Shown: positions 55,071 to 64,000 of the stretch, in pieces | How the letters are laid out: each line of letters begins with the position of its first letter | Position numbering within the stretch: position 1 is the stretch's first letter | Assembly (NCBI RefSeq): GCF_023206215.1 | Contig: NZ_CP065801.1 | Coordinates: 124,001 to 188,000, forward strand | DNA length: 64,000 bases | Direction of reading: 5' to 3' | Source of the DNA: Butyrivibrio fibrisolvens | GTDB taxonomy: Bacteria > Bacillota > Clostridia > Lachnospirales > Lachnospiraceae | Notes under the pieces: generated by a model | Databases searched by the model: none | What the model was told of the DNA's origin: nothing | The model's input: only the letters and a program-made list of their open reading frames with translations | Made by a program: the position numbers and the translations under genes

Positions 55071-56178
55071 ATGCTATATTTGTTGTATTGTATTGTTTTG
55101 ATTTCATCGATATTATATGCCTTAAAATATAGAAATTTAAAAAAAATCCTGTTTCTTTTAAATGCACTATTTTTCTTTTCCTATGGATCTTTTCTGGATG
55201 GATAAGAGGTTCGTATGATGTTGAAATTGGAATTAGCAGATATTTAGAGAGTTCAAGATTTGAATCATTTACAGAAATTGGATATTCTTTTTTGGTTGAA
55301 TTTGGTCATAAATTAGAACTATCCTATAGAATGCACTTTGTTATTTGGTCTTTATTTGAAGTGACTATTCTAGTTTGGTTTATTAATAAATGGTGTATCA
55401 AACCTCCGATAGTCTATGCTATGTTTTTGCTTTATCCTATGATTTTTTACTTCCAATATGTTAGGAATATAGCAGCGTTTTCTATTGTTTTAATTGGATT
55501 CAGTTGTCTTATTGAAGAAAAAAAAAATATGGTAAATATATATATGCGTTATGCATATTGGGGGCTTCAACAATACACTTCAACTCTATATATTTTGCGA
55601 CGTATTTGTTGTTGTTTGCAATTAGAAAGAAAATAAGTAAAAAAACAGAGTGCATTTTCGTTGGAATACTATCAGTTCTACTAGGAGTTGGTACTGGAAC
55701 AGGTTTTTTTTACAATGTAATCAGCATGTTTTTAGGAACAACTAAGACAAGTATTATTGAAAATTCCACAGGTGCGTCGGGGCAGTTTGGAAGAGTTGCT
55801 ACTTGCTTGGCATATATTCTTTTGTTTTTTATATATTATTATTTAGTTAATTTCAAATATGGTTTAAAAACAATTGATTCTAATTCTGACTTTCTTTTTA
55901 AAGCAAATGTCTTATCTTTTATGTTTGTTCCACTTACTTTGAATTTTGGTGTCGGTTTTGCTAGGATGCCAATACTAATTGGAGTTATAAACTACATATG
56001 GATTGTGAATAAGATATCGCTGATTAAAGGGCAGAAGAAAAGAATTGTTGCGTATATTCCGATGTTACTAATATTGTCATTTATATTAGCAGCAAATCTA
56101 AAGAATCAAGAGTTTTGGGAATTAGTAATTAAACCATCATTTGAGAATAATGAACTTATTAAATTTATAATGGAGTGA
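55071..56178 (+). pseudogene. Wzy/EpsG-like polysaccharide polymerase with two -1 frameshifts
   Basis: An EpsG-like polymerase whose reading frame is broken twice. Frame 1 starts at ATG 55071 (MLYLLYCIVLISSILYALKY), and stops at TAA 55203. The right continuation (SGWIRGSYDVEIGISRY) is one base out of phase near 55185-55200. The second break is at a ten-A run, 55518-55527; after it the product reads KYGKYIYALCILGASTIHFN. Both breaks are repaired by inserting one base. The combined product would be about 370 residues, with the many membrane helices of this family. Inactive as read, unless frameshifting or a sequencing error explains it. Confidence 0.8.
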
Positions 56179-56188
56179 TATTAGATAA

Positions 56189-57606
56189 ATGGGAAACAAA
56201 TATAAATATCTTGGAAAAAACATTTTTTTATTTGCATTAGGTGGATTTGTTCCCAAAATTCTATCTTTTTATTAGTCCCGTATTATACAGGTATACTATC
56301 AACTGAAGAATATGGTGTTGCTGATCTTTTATTGACAACAGTGTCTATTTTAGTTCCAATCTTTACACTAGATATTCAAGATGCAGTTATGAGATTTACG
56401 ATGGATTTTCATTATGAAAAAAAATCAGTTCTATCAGCTTCCTTAAAAATTATATTTTTTGGAACAATTTTATTAGTAATATTTTCAATAGCATTTTGGT
56501 CCACTGGCATTTTGAGCCTTAAAATTGACTTGCTCATTTTTTTAATTATATTATTTATGGAAACTGCCTTTTTGAATGTTTGTTCTTTCTTTTGTCGCGC
56601 TATTGATAAAGTTAGAACAATGACCATATCTAGTATCGTAAATGCACTGGTATTTCTGGGTTCAAATATATTATTTCTTTCAGTATTCAAAAAGGGATTA
56701 AATGGATATCTGCTTTCATACGTGATTGGATATGCTGCACTAATATTATATGTGTTCTTTTCAGCAAAATTATATAAATACATTTGTATAGTAGATGACA
56801 AATTTAAAAAAACTATAAGAGGAATGTTAAAGTTTTGTTTTCCGTTGGTTTTTAGTGTATTAGCATGGTCAATTAATACAGCATTGGATAGATATATATT
56901 GACTTGGATAGTGGGAGTATCTGCAAGTGGTTTATTTGCAATATCTTATAAAATACCGAATTTGCTTTCAACATTTCAAAATGTTTTTTCCCAAGCATGG
57001 TCTATTTCTGCTATAAAAGAATTTGATCCTGACGATAAAGATGGTTTCATGAGCGAGATGTACACAATGATGCTTTTTGCCATGTCAGTAACTTGTTCTG
57101 TTATTATGGCATTTAATGTTACTTTTTCTAAAATCCTTTATTCTAACGATTTTTTTAATGCTTGGAAATATGTTCCGCCCCTTCTATTTGCAGTAGTGCT
57201 AAATGCTATGTCTATGTTTATGGGAAGTATTTATACTGCAGTAAAAGATTCTAAATCATTGTCTATTTCAACGCTGCTAGGGGTTTTTATTAATATTATT
57301 TTAAACGTCGTATTAATTTTTTTATACGGAACGTATGGAGCTGCTATTGCTACTGTAATTGGTAATTTTGTAACTTTTTTTTATAGGAAAGTATTTCTTA
57401 GAAAGCATATTAAGTTAAAAATAAATGCTTTTCGAGAATTCATGGTTTATTTTGCACTAACTATAGAGATGCTACTTGGTATATGGGGAAATGATTATAT
57501 TATAATACAATTTACTGCTATTATACTTATTTTAATAATACTTAGAAAAGAAATGATAAAAACTTTTGGATTTATGAAGCAGAAAATATATAAGGTACGC
57601 AAATGA
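56189..57606 (+). pseudogene. Wzx-like polysaccharide flippase with one -1 frameshift
   Basis: A MATE/Wzx-family flippase. The N-terminus from ATG 56189 (MGNKYKYLGKNIFLFALGGF) runs to a stop within a T-run near 56266-56270. One extra T gives LSFLLVPYYTGILSTEEYGV and joins the long downstream frame that carries the remaining membrane helices (about 420 more residues). The family moves lipid-linked repeat units across the membrane. As read, the frame is split; an internal-start product would lack the first membrane helix. Confidence 0.82.
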
Positions 57607-57625
57607 AAGATATGGTGACAATAAA

Positions 57626-58738
57626 ATGAATAAAATAAATACACTTACATCATTAAGGTTTTTCATGATTATTACTATTTTTTTGTATCATTTCGAGTTT
57701 ATGGGTGTTGGTGTAAGAAACTTTTATGATTTGCATCTTCATAATGCTGGAATGGGTGTGGATTATTTCTTTATTTTATCCGGGTTTGGGCTTACATATT
57801 CATACATTGGAAGATGTAAGGAAGTTAGTAAGGATGTTTACTCAATAGTTGGGGCATATAAATTTGCCAAAAAAAGGACCAAGAACATATGGAGATGGTA
57901 TATTATTTCATTAATAATTATGATTGGCCCCAGTCTTGCTCTATCAGAGATTGATCCTATATATAAAAGAGTTGTTGTAAAAATGACACAATTTATAACT
58001 GCGCTCACACTTCTTCAATCGGGTACAGGCATTTCAAAGATTAGTCATGCGATTAATCCTGTTTGCTGGTTTTTGTCTTGCATATTTATTTTATACATGA
58101 TATATCCTTGGATAAAGAAAACTAATGATTTCATTATACTAAATAGAAAGAAAGACATTGTTCTTTTTCTGATTGCTGATTATATCATCTATTACTTATT
58201 TCATCTAATTTTTTCGTTTTTAGAAAGAACGCAAGGCATTTTTGATGATATTTCATATGGTTCTCCTTATATAAGAATTTTCCAGTTTGTTGCAGGTGTT
58301 TTGTTATGCGATTTTGTTTATATCAATAAAAATAAATCATCATGTGATAAAAAGATCGCATCTATCCTTGAAGTTGTTGTTTTATCGGCGTTCATGCTTT
58401 GGTTTTTTTATAGAAATGCTTTATTTTATGGTGAATATGAGTCTGAAAAAAGTTTACTAGATTTTATTATAGCATCAACAATTGTATTAGTTTTTTCTTA
58501 CGAACAGGGATTTATATCTGATTTTTTTACGACAAGATTATTTGTATATCTTGGGAATATATCTATGTATGTATTTTTATTTCATTTTCCTATCATTAGA
58601 TCAATGGAGATTATTTTGGATTTATTAAAAATCAGCATTCCTAATTTAATATTCGTTTTTATTTCTGCGATTATTACTATGATTGTTTCTTTTCTAGCTA
58701 ATTTGTTAACCTCATGTAAGTGTCAAAACGTGTCCTGA
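57626..58738 (+). CDS. Acyltransferase family 3 membrane protein
   Basis: A 370-residue integral membrane O-acyltransferase with about ten helices. It opens LTSLRFFMIITIFLYHFEFMG, in which RFF and the His after it are the catalytic-type motif, and has GVDYFFILSGFGLTYSY. Such enzymes acetylate or succinylate EPS sugars. The 3' end (SCKCQNVS) abuts a decayed group II intron, so the natural C-terminus could have been altered. Confidence 0.87.
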   Translation: MNKINTLTSLRFFMIITIFLYHFEFMGVGVRNFYDLHLHNAGMGVDYFFILSGFGLTYSYIGRCKEVSKDVYSIVGAYKFAKKRTKNIWRWYIISLIIMIGPSLALSEIDPIYKRVVVKMTQFITALTLLQSGTGISKISHAINPVCWFLSCIFILYMIYPWIKKTNDFIILNRKKDIVLFLIADYIIYYLFHLIFSFLERTQGIFDDISYGSPYIRIFQFVAGVLLCDFVYINKNKSSCDKKIASILEVVVLSAFMLWFFYRNALFYGEYESEKSLLDFIIASTIVLVFSYEQGFISDFFTTRLFVYLGNISMYVFLFHFPIIRSMEIILDLLKISIPNLIFVFISAIITMIVSFLANLLTSCKCQNVS

Positions 58739-58749
58739 ACAACTAGAAA

Positions 58750-59300
58750 TTATTTAATAGTTTTCGGTGGCGCTATACTGGAGATAATGGAAGATCCCTC
58801 ATAATTCAATAGTCCCAATAATAGCGAAATGTTGACTGGATGCGGAAGAATTTGTAGCAGTAATGAAGTAATGGTAATTAGAGTGAAGCGTAGGGATTAT
58901 GATAGTCTACTCATTTTTGAAACAACTACATTTAGTGTGAGAATTAATGAACAAGAGAAAAACATTTCAGATTTCGCAATAGGAAACCTTAGTAACTTAT
59001 AGAAGAGTTAAGACAAATCGTGGAGCAGGAGGTGCTGACGGTGTAGACTTTAAGAAATATGAGACTAACTAAAAAGATAATTTTTCAATCTATGGAATCG
59101 TCTATCAACTAGTACATTTTTTTACCAAGCGTTTAGAGGAGTTGAGATTTCAAAGATAAACGGCAAGAATAAGCTATTTGTTATTCCGACTATTGAAGAA
59201 CGGTGTGCCTAGATGGATGTTAGAAATATATTAGAAATATATTAGAGGCCAAGCTAGAAGCCTTTCACGTACGGTTCCGTGAAAGGCTTGGGGTAAAAAT
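58750..59300 (+). mobile_element. Decayed group II intron with reverse-transcriptase remnant
   Basis: A non-coding stretch containing group II intron pieces. Domain I-like text (AGCGAAATGTTGACTGGATG and GAGTGAAGCGTAGGG) lies at about 58830-58905. Intron RT text (VKTNRGAGGADGVDFKKYE, then FFNLWNRLSTSTFF and VEISKINGKNKLFVIPTIEE) lies between about 59005 and 59213, with an in-frame stop and a frameshift. Domain V/VI-like CACGTACGGTTC appears at 59266-59277. Most of the RT and its maturase are missing, so it cannot move. It sits between acyltransferase and rfbB; 59301-59455 has no gene. Confidence 0.75.
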
Positions 59301-59455
59301 CCCTTACTTACTTGATTGTTTTGCCTATTATTGAGCCGGTTTATACTGTAATCTTCTACAGTGGTAATGTTGCCTAAAAATGATAAAACTGGTTGGAATA
59401 TTATTGGCGTGTTATTCAACTTGAAACAAATATAAGGATATAGAAAGGAAAAAGA

Positions 59456-60541
59456 ATGAGAACTTACCTTGTAACTGGCGGTGCCGGATTCATTGGCTCC
59501 AATTATATTAACTATATGTTTAAAAAGTACGACAACGAGATCAGAATAATTAATGTTGATGTACTGACTTACGCAGGCAATCTTGAGAATCTTCGCTATG
59601 TTGAGAACCGCGATAATTACACATTTATCAAGGCTGATATCTGTGACAGAGATGCAATCAACAAGATTTTTGAAGAGAATGATATCGACAGAGTAGTTCA
59701 TTTTGCGGCTGAGAGCCATGTGGACAGATCTATCGTAAATCCTGAGGTTTTTGTTCAGACCAACGTTCTTGGAACAGCTACAATGCTGAATGCTGCCAAG
59801 AAGGCATGGGAGCTTCCAGATGGTACTTTCAAGGAGGGCAAGAAGTTCCTTCACGTTTCAACAGACGAAGTTTACGGATCTCTTGATGATGACCCAAATG
59901 CTTACTTCTATGAGACAACTCCATATTCACCTCATAGCCCATATTCAGCAAGTAAGGCAAGCTCTGACATGCTGGTTAAGGCTTATATGGATACCTACAA
60001 GTTCCCTGCTAACATTACTAACTGCTCCAACAACTACGGACCCTACCAGTTCCCAGAGAAACTTATTCCGCTTATCATCAACAATGCCCTTGCAGGCAAG
60101 GAGCTTCCTGTTTACGGAGATGGTAAAAACGTTCGTGACTGGCTTTATGTTGAGGACCACGCTAAGGCTATCGACATGGTTCAGGAAAAGGGCAGACTTT
60201 TCGAGACTTACAACGTTGGAGGACACAACGAGAAGCAGAATATCGAGATCGTCAAAACCATAATTGATGTGCTGAGAGAGGAGCTTGATGACTCTGATCC
60301 AAGAAAAGCGCATCTTTCCTATGACCTTATCAAGTATGTAACTGACAGAAAAGGTCATGACCGCAGATATGCAATCGCGCCTGATAAGATCAAGACAGAG
60401 ATTGGCTGGGAGCCTGAGACAATGTTTAATGAAGGCATCCGCAAGACAATCAAATGGTACTTTGAGAATCAGGAATGGATGGAGCATGTAACTTCTGGTG
60501 ACTACGAGAAGTATTATCAGAAGATGTACGCTAACAGGTAA
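59456..60541 (+). CDS. rfbB: dTDP-glucose 4,6-dehydratase
   Basis: A 361-residue SDR enzyme. NAD loop TGGAGFIGSNY, the catalytic HVSTDEVYGSLDDD with Thr and Asp-Glu, and YSASKASSDM (Tyr-X3-Lys) are present. It converts dTDP-glucose to dTDP-4-keto-6-deoxyglucose, feeding rhamnose. Base use is visibly less AT-rich than in the genes at 48.6-58.7 kb. rfbA and rfbD are not in the window. AGAAAGGA precedes the ATG. Confidence 0.95.
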   Translation: MRTYLVTGGAGFIGSNYINYMFKKYDNEIRIINVDVLTYAGNLENLRYVENRDNYTFIKADICDRDAINKIFEENDIDRVVHFAAESHVDRSIVNPEVFVQTNVLGTATMLNAAKKAWELPDGTFKEGKKFLHVSTDEVYGSLDDDPNAYFYETTPYSPHSPYSASKASSDMLVKAYMDTYKFPANITNCSNNYGPYQFPEKLIPLIINNALAGKELPVYGDGKNVRDWLYVEDHAKAIDMVQEKGRLFETYNVGGHNEKQNIEIVKTIIDVLREELDDSDPRKAHLSYDLIKYVTDRKGHDRRYAIAPDKIKTEIGWEPETMFNEGIRKTIKWYFENQEWMEHVTSGDYEKYYQKMYANR

Positions 60542-60575
60542 TATATATATAAGTATAAATGAACTTAACTATTTT

Positions 60576-61154
60576 ATGGACTACATGATTACTGACATAA
60601 AAAACCATTTTAATATTGATATGTTTAAAGATGTAGAATACCTGTCATTTAATGCTTTTGTAATAATAATATGCGTTTTGGTGTTCGCAGTATCAGAAGA
60701 CAATATATTTTTTCGTATAAAGCGAACTATCTTGATACTGTACATGAACGTAGTATATTCGATGACTGTATTAATGCGAATTGGAAGTAATACAGTACGA
60801 AAGATTCGAATGCAGCCATTTTTTACCATATTTTATTATAAGGAAAAAGGGAGTGCATTTATGTTTTGGCAAGGTCTTATCAACATACTGATGTTTCTAC
60901 CTATTGGTTTTTTATGCACGAATCTGATTAGGGATAAGAGAACCATATGGAAATATCTTATGATATTCGTTGGTGTTATCTTATTTTCAATTATTATTGA
61001 GACTGAACAATATTTCCTGCGTGCAGGTGTCTGCGAATTCGATGATATACTTACCAATACTATAGGTGGTGCAATAGGTATGGTGATAGGTTCAGCAAAC
61101 GATATACAAATAATAAAAAAGGGTAAAGGATTGAGTAATAATGGGACAGATTAA
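60576..61154 (+). CDS. VanZ-like membrane protein, copy 1
   Basis: A 192-residue protein with about five membrane helices and VanZ-type motifs (LINILMFLPIGFLC, IIIETEQYFLRAGVCEFDDILTNTIGG). Start is placed at ATG 60576 because it aligns with the second VanZ gene at 62255; the ribosome site is weak. It overlaps rfbC by 14 bp. VanZ proteins are linked to glycopeptide and lipopeptide resistance, but the activity is not fully known. Confidence 0.78.
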   Translation: MDYMITDIKNHFNIDMFKDVEYLSFNAFVIIICVLVFAVSEDNIFFRIKRTILILYMNVVYSMTVLMRIGSNTVRKIRMQPFFTIFYYKEKGSAFMFWQGLINILMFLPIGFLCTNLIRDKRTIWKYLMIFVGVILFSIIIETEQYFLRAGVCEFDDILTNTIGGAIGMVIGSANDIQIIKKGKGLSNNGTD

Positions 61155-61740
61155 AGTTGAAAATTGCGGTGATATAGAAGGTCTGAAGGTTATCACACCT
61201 ACAGTACATGGTGATAACAGAGGCTATTTTATGGAAACATATAATAAGCGAGAGTTTTTTGAAGCGGGAATAGACGTAGAATTTGTACAGGATAACCAGT
61301 CTGCAAGTAAGAAAGGTGTTTTAAGAGGACTCCATTTTCAGAAAGAATTCCCTCAGGACAAGCTTGTTAGAGTTATCAAGGGCGAGGTATTTGATGTTGC
61401 AGTAGATATTCGAAAAGGTTCTAAGACTTATGGAAAGTGGTTTGGAGTAGTTCTATCAGAAGAGAACAAGAAGCAGTTCTTTATCCCCAAGAACTTTGCA
61501 CATGGATTCCTTGTTCTGTCTGATTATGCAGAGTTTTGTTATAAATGTTCAGACCTTTGGCATCCAAATGATGAAGGTGGACTTGCTTGGAATGATCCTG
61601 AGATAGGAATTGAATGGCCAAGGCTTACCGGAGAATATCGAGGAAGTGCTTCAGCTGAAGGATATAAACTTGAAGATGGTTGTGATTTGACACTTTCAGG
61701 CAAAGATCAAGGCTGGAGTGGACTTAAAGATACTTTTTAA
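61141..61740 (+). CDS. rfbC: dTDP-4-dehydrorhamnose 3,5-epimerase
   Basis: A 199-residue RmlC cupin enzyme. ISTPxxx landmarks: KVITPTVHGDNRGYFMETYNK, the catalytic VLRGLHFQ and KLVRVIKGEVFDVAVDIRKGS, and FFIPKNFAHGFLVLSD with His. It epimerises the RfbB product on the way to dTDP-rhamnose. It starts 14 bp inside the VanZ gene with AAAGGA upstream, so translation is coupled. Confidence 0.95.
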   Translation: MGQIKVENCGDIEGLKVITPTVHGDNRGYFMETYNKREFFEAGIDVEFVQDNQSASKKGVLRGLHFQKEFPQDKLVRVIKGEVFDVAVDIRKGSKTYGKWFGVVLSEENKKQFFIPKNFAHGFLVLSDYAEFCYKCSDLWHPNDEGGLAWNDPEIGIEWPRLTGEYRGSASAEGYKLEDGCDLTLSGKDQGWSGLKDTF

Positions 61741-61855
61741 AATGCATCAAAGAATTCGATAACCGTAGTTATAATTGCACACTTGCAAAGAATCTTGTGG
61801 GATGGCAGAATAGTTCTAGATTTGCACTGACATTTGAGGTAAAAAGTTCTTTTAC

Positions 61856-62248
61856 ATGACTATACTATTACTATTTCTTACTATACTTTTAGTTTTTACT
61901 ATCACTCTCCTTGTTGTAGAAAAGCTCCTGTTCCAACCATTCAAAGGAACTGCCACTAAATGGCTCCACCATTCTGATCAAAACGGACGCAAAGTTCTTT
62001 TTAAAAGCCGAAGAAATGAACTATCAGGTTGGTTCTATGGAGATGACAACGACAATGCGAAAGGCATGATCATAATCTCCCACGCAATGGGAGTTACATC
62101 TGAGTATTACCTGCCGGAGATCATGTATTTTGCTGACAGGGGATATAAGGTATTTGCATTTGATAATACCGGATATGGATACAATAAAGGCTTGTTTTGT
62201 GGATTTCCTCAAGCAGTTAAGGGTTTCATAACTTACAAAACGGTATAA
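61856..62248 (+). pseudogene. Truncated alpha/beta hydrolase
   Basis: A 130-residue frame with one N-terminal membrane helix and the beginning of a hydrolase fold (KGMIIISHAMGVTSEYYLPE, YKVFAFDNTGYGYNKGLFCGF). It stops just before the nucleophile elbow and catalytic acid, and a second VanZ gene starts seven bases later. So it is probably the broken 5' part of a longer hydrolase, cut by rearrangement. The ATG lies at a repeat hairpin (TTC loop) and lacks a close ribosome site. Confidence 0.6.
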
Positions 62249-62254
62249 AATTGC

Positions 62255-62830
62255 ATGAACTATAACTTTTGGCAATCTATCATACATGACTTAGAAAATC
62301 ACTTTGAAATAGGTATTTTCACAGGGGATACTTATATAATATTCAGTATATTTATCCTCCTTATGTTGCTGATGTTTGTTTTTATAAGATCAGACAATAC
62401 CAAAGAACGAATAATGCAGGCTGCCCTGCAGGGATATATGTTCATAGTTTATTCTATGGCAGTTATCCTCCATTACAAAAGATTTGAGCGAAAGGTTAAC
62501 TTTCAGCTGTTTATATCCTACAAAAGGGCAATTGAGTACGGAAACAAATACCTGTTTTATCTCGGCATAGAGAACGCGCTGGCATTTGTGCCGATCGGAA
62601 TATTGATTCTAATACTTCTTAAGAGGGAAAAGAAATTTAGTTCGGTTTTACTGACCACGGTGCTTAGCGGTGCCTTTTCGCTTTTGATAGAAGTAGTTCA
62701 GTATATTTTTGTTGTAGGTGTCTTTGATGTTGATGACCTGTTCCATAATACTTTGGGTGGTTTTCTTGGAGCATTGCTTGCATTTGTGGTTTTCAGGATC
62801 AGAAACAAAACTAAAGCAGAATCATCGTAA
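62255..62830 (+). CDS. VanZ-like membrane protein, copy 2
   Basis: A 191-residue paralogue of the gene at 60576. The two share the start region (DxxNHF...F), YSMAVILHYKRF against YSMTVLMRIG, and the FDVDDLFHNTLGG against FDDILTNTIGG blocks. It has about five membrane helices. It lies seven bases behind the hydrolase remnant and ends the EPS region. A duplication interrupted by rfbC and the hydrolase is likely. Function as for copy 1. Confidence 0.8.
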   Translation: MNYNFWQSIIHDLENHFEIGIFTGDTYIIFSIFILLMLLMFVFIRSDNTKERIMQAALQGYMFIVYSMAVILHYKRFERKVNFQLFISYKRAIEYGNKYLFYLGIENALAFVPIGILILILLKREKKFSSVLLTTVLSGAFSLLIEVVQYIFVVGVFDVDDLFHNTLGGFLGALLAFVVFRIRNKTKAESS

Positions 62831-63017
62831 TCCTGCTTCAATGATATCAAAGGCGTTATTAGGGACTTTATAGGCGCTCATGGCAGTCTGCCTAAGAAGA
62901 TGTTTGCATTACGAAGAATTGACGGTATATATATTTAATGATAAGATACGTATATTAGTATATATACATGCACTGTGGATGTAGCATTTCAGTTTTTATG
63001 GAAGGATCATTTTATCA

Positions 63018-63362
63018 ATGCTTATAAGAGATCGTATATTTCAGAAACTTGATGAACTGGATATGACACAGAAGGAGTTTTCTATAAGAACAGGTATACC
63101 CCAGACTACTATCAGTGATTGGCGTAAGAAGAGGACTAATCCAACAGCAGAGAAGATAATGGTGATCTGCAAGGTGCTTGATGTCACACCGGAGTGGCTT
63201 CTTTCTGGGATTGAGCCGCAAGGAGACAGAGGTAACCCCCAGAAATGGTATGCCATAGATTCTGAAACTGAAGTTGGTAGATTAGTAGTAACTTTTAATG
63301 CTATGAATCATGGAATGCAGGAGAGGCTTCTAGGCTATGCGGAGGCACTTTCTAAAATGTAA
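63018..63362 (+). CDS. XRE-family transcriptional regulator
   Basis: A 114-residue regulator with a Cro/CI-type helix-turn-helix (MTQKEFSIRTGIPQTTISDWR, residues 14-34) in a five-helix domain, and a short C-terminal helix (GRLVVTFNAMNHGMQERLLGY) likely for dimerisation. GGAAGG lies upstream. An inverted GTATATTAGTATATATAC stretch about 70 bp before the start (near 62950-62968) could be its own operator. Confidence 0.85.
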   Translation: MLIRDRIFQKLDELDMTQKEFSIRTGIPQTTISDWRKKRTNPTAEKIMVICKVLDVTPEWLLSGIEPQGDRGNPQKWYAIDSETEVGRLVVTFNAMNHGMQERLLGYAEALSKM

Positions 63363-63484
63363 TTTTAATTTAAAATTCATATACGTATAATAGGATTATT
63401 TTAAAAGCTCATTGAATGCAAGTTTTTGACATATAGCTTGCTAACAATAAATATAAATGCAATAATCGGAGTAAGAGAAGGCAT

Positions 63485-64000
63485 ATGGACACAAATTTAT
63501 CCCAGACTATAGATATTACTACTGAAAGAGCCAGATACGATGAATATATAAAAGAGATTTTATCTGACAAGCAGATTTTGGCTAGAATATTAAAATATAC
63601 TCTTGAAGAATTTCAAGATACAGATATAGATACTATAATTGCCAATATAGATGAACCGGAAGTTTCAAAAGTTAGAGTAGAACCAGGGCATACCAATACA
63701 GAGACTATAAAAGGGGCACCCACTGAAGATAATGTGCCTGGCGAAGGGAAGATTTTCTTTGACATAAGATTTTCAGCTTATTCCAAGGATGAGCTCATCA
63801 AGATTCTGATTAATATTGAAGCTCAGAAGAGCACGAATACATCAAAGCTAGGATATCATCTTGATAACAGAATAATTTATTATCTGGGACGAATGATATC
63901 AGCCCAAAAGGAAGTAGAGTTTGCAAAGTCGGATTATGATAACTTAAAGCCTGTAAGAAGCATATGGATATGCATGGATGCAGGTGATAATGAAGATTCT
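63485..64000 (+). CDS. PD-(D/E)XK nuclease-family protein, partial
   Basis: The first 172 residues of a gene running off the window. The region around residues 80-110 (EGKIFFDIRFSAYS, then LIKILINIEAQKS) has the D...IEAQK order of the PDDEXK_2/Rpn-like nuclease family, often linked to transposases. The ATG follows GGAGTAAGAGAAGG. It follows the XRE gene by 122 bp; TTGACA at about 63427 may be its -35. Mobile-element or DNA-processing role is inferred. Confidence 0.65.
   Translation, partial: MDTNLSQTIDITTERARYDEYIKEILSDKQILARILKYTLEEFQDTDIDTIIANIDEPEVSKVRVEPGHTNTETIKGAPTEDNVPGEGKIFFDIRFSAYSKDELIKILINIEAQKSTNTSKLGYHLDNRIIYYLGRMISAQKEVEFAKSDYDNLKPVRSIWICMDAGDNEDS

Noticed and set aside
59231..59854. 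207-residue minus-strand frame over the intron remnant and rfbB
   Set aside because: It runs antisense to the clear rfbB gene and lacks a start signal and family resemblance.
1..64000. tRNA or rRNA genes
   Set aside because: No cloverleaf with GGTTCRA-type arms or rRNA core sequence was seen in any intergenic stretch.

Overview
The window is low-GC DNA whose gene content points to a Gram-positive anaerobe of the Lachnospiraceae, most like rumen Butyrivibrio or Pseudobutyrivibrio. The reasons are a very large secreted pectinolytic enzyme with cell-wall-binding repeats, a PPi-type phosphofructokinase, a CpsC/CpsD/LCP exopolysaccharide locus with a class B sortase, strong AGGAGG-type ribosome binding sites with ATG, GTG and TTG starts, and cre-type operators. 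The genus is inference from gene content only. No rRNA, tRNA or CRISPR array was seen.

Layout. 1-3.8 kb: a leftward parA-parB operon preceded by about 1.9 kb of non-coding DNA full of palindromes, diverged tandem repeats and one 293-bp inverted-repeat element. This looks like a partition locus, possibly of a secondary replicon. 3.8-8.6 kb: housekeeping and hypothetical genes (metalloprotease-like membrane protein, phosphohexomutase, HTH-like protein). 8.7-12 kb: a copper-resistance unit with CsoR operators, csoR, and a copA whose C-terminus is a CopZ-like domain with its own Shine-Dalgarno. 12.1-20.2 kb: two small hypothetical proteins, PPi-phosphofructokinase, a 38-codon ORF coupled to cstA, and a membrane protein followed by a MoxR AAA ATPase and VWA protein. 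20.2-29.9 kb: O-acetylhomoserine sulfhydrylase, ClC channel, YgjV/GNAT-like protein, a heterodimeric ABC exporter, an SCP2-like protein with a histone-H1-like tail, and flavodoxin. 30-37 kb: one 2153-residue secreted protein joining a CE8 pectin methylesterase and a PL9 pectate lyase, behind two cre sites. 37-43.1 kb: small membrane proteins, DNA polymerase IV, an EamA transporter and a secreted 5'-nucleotidase.

43.2-62.8 kb is the exopolysaccharide region. Regulation and surface genes come first (CpsC, sortase B, LCP protein, an SPRTG-anchored surface protein, then BY-kinase CpsD after a structured terminator). Sugar assembly genes follow (GT4, pyruvyltransferase, FrhB-like protein, GT2, a GT2 remnant, GT11, a Wzy-like polymerase, a Wzx-like flippase, an acyltransferase). 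After a decayed group II intron come dTDP-sugar genes rfbB and rfbC, interleaved with two VanZ-like proteins. The polymerase and flippase carry three single-base -1 frameshifts between them, so the locus is either decaying, switching, or mis-sequenced in homopolymers. The window ends with an XRE regulator and the start of a PD-(D/E)XK-nuclease-family gene.

The most interesting signals are the parAB-adjacent repeat field with a variant ParA P-loop, the short repeat cassettes that deliver ribosome binding sites to unrelated genes, the sortase/SPRTG pair inside an EPS operon, the CopA-CopZ fusion with an internal start, and several very short genes.
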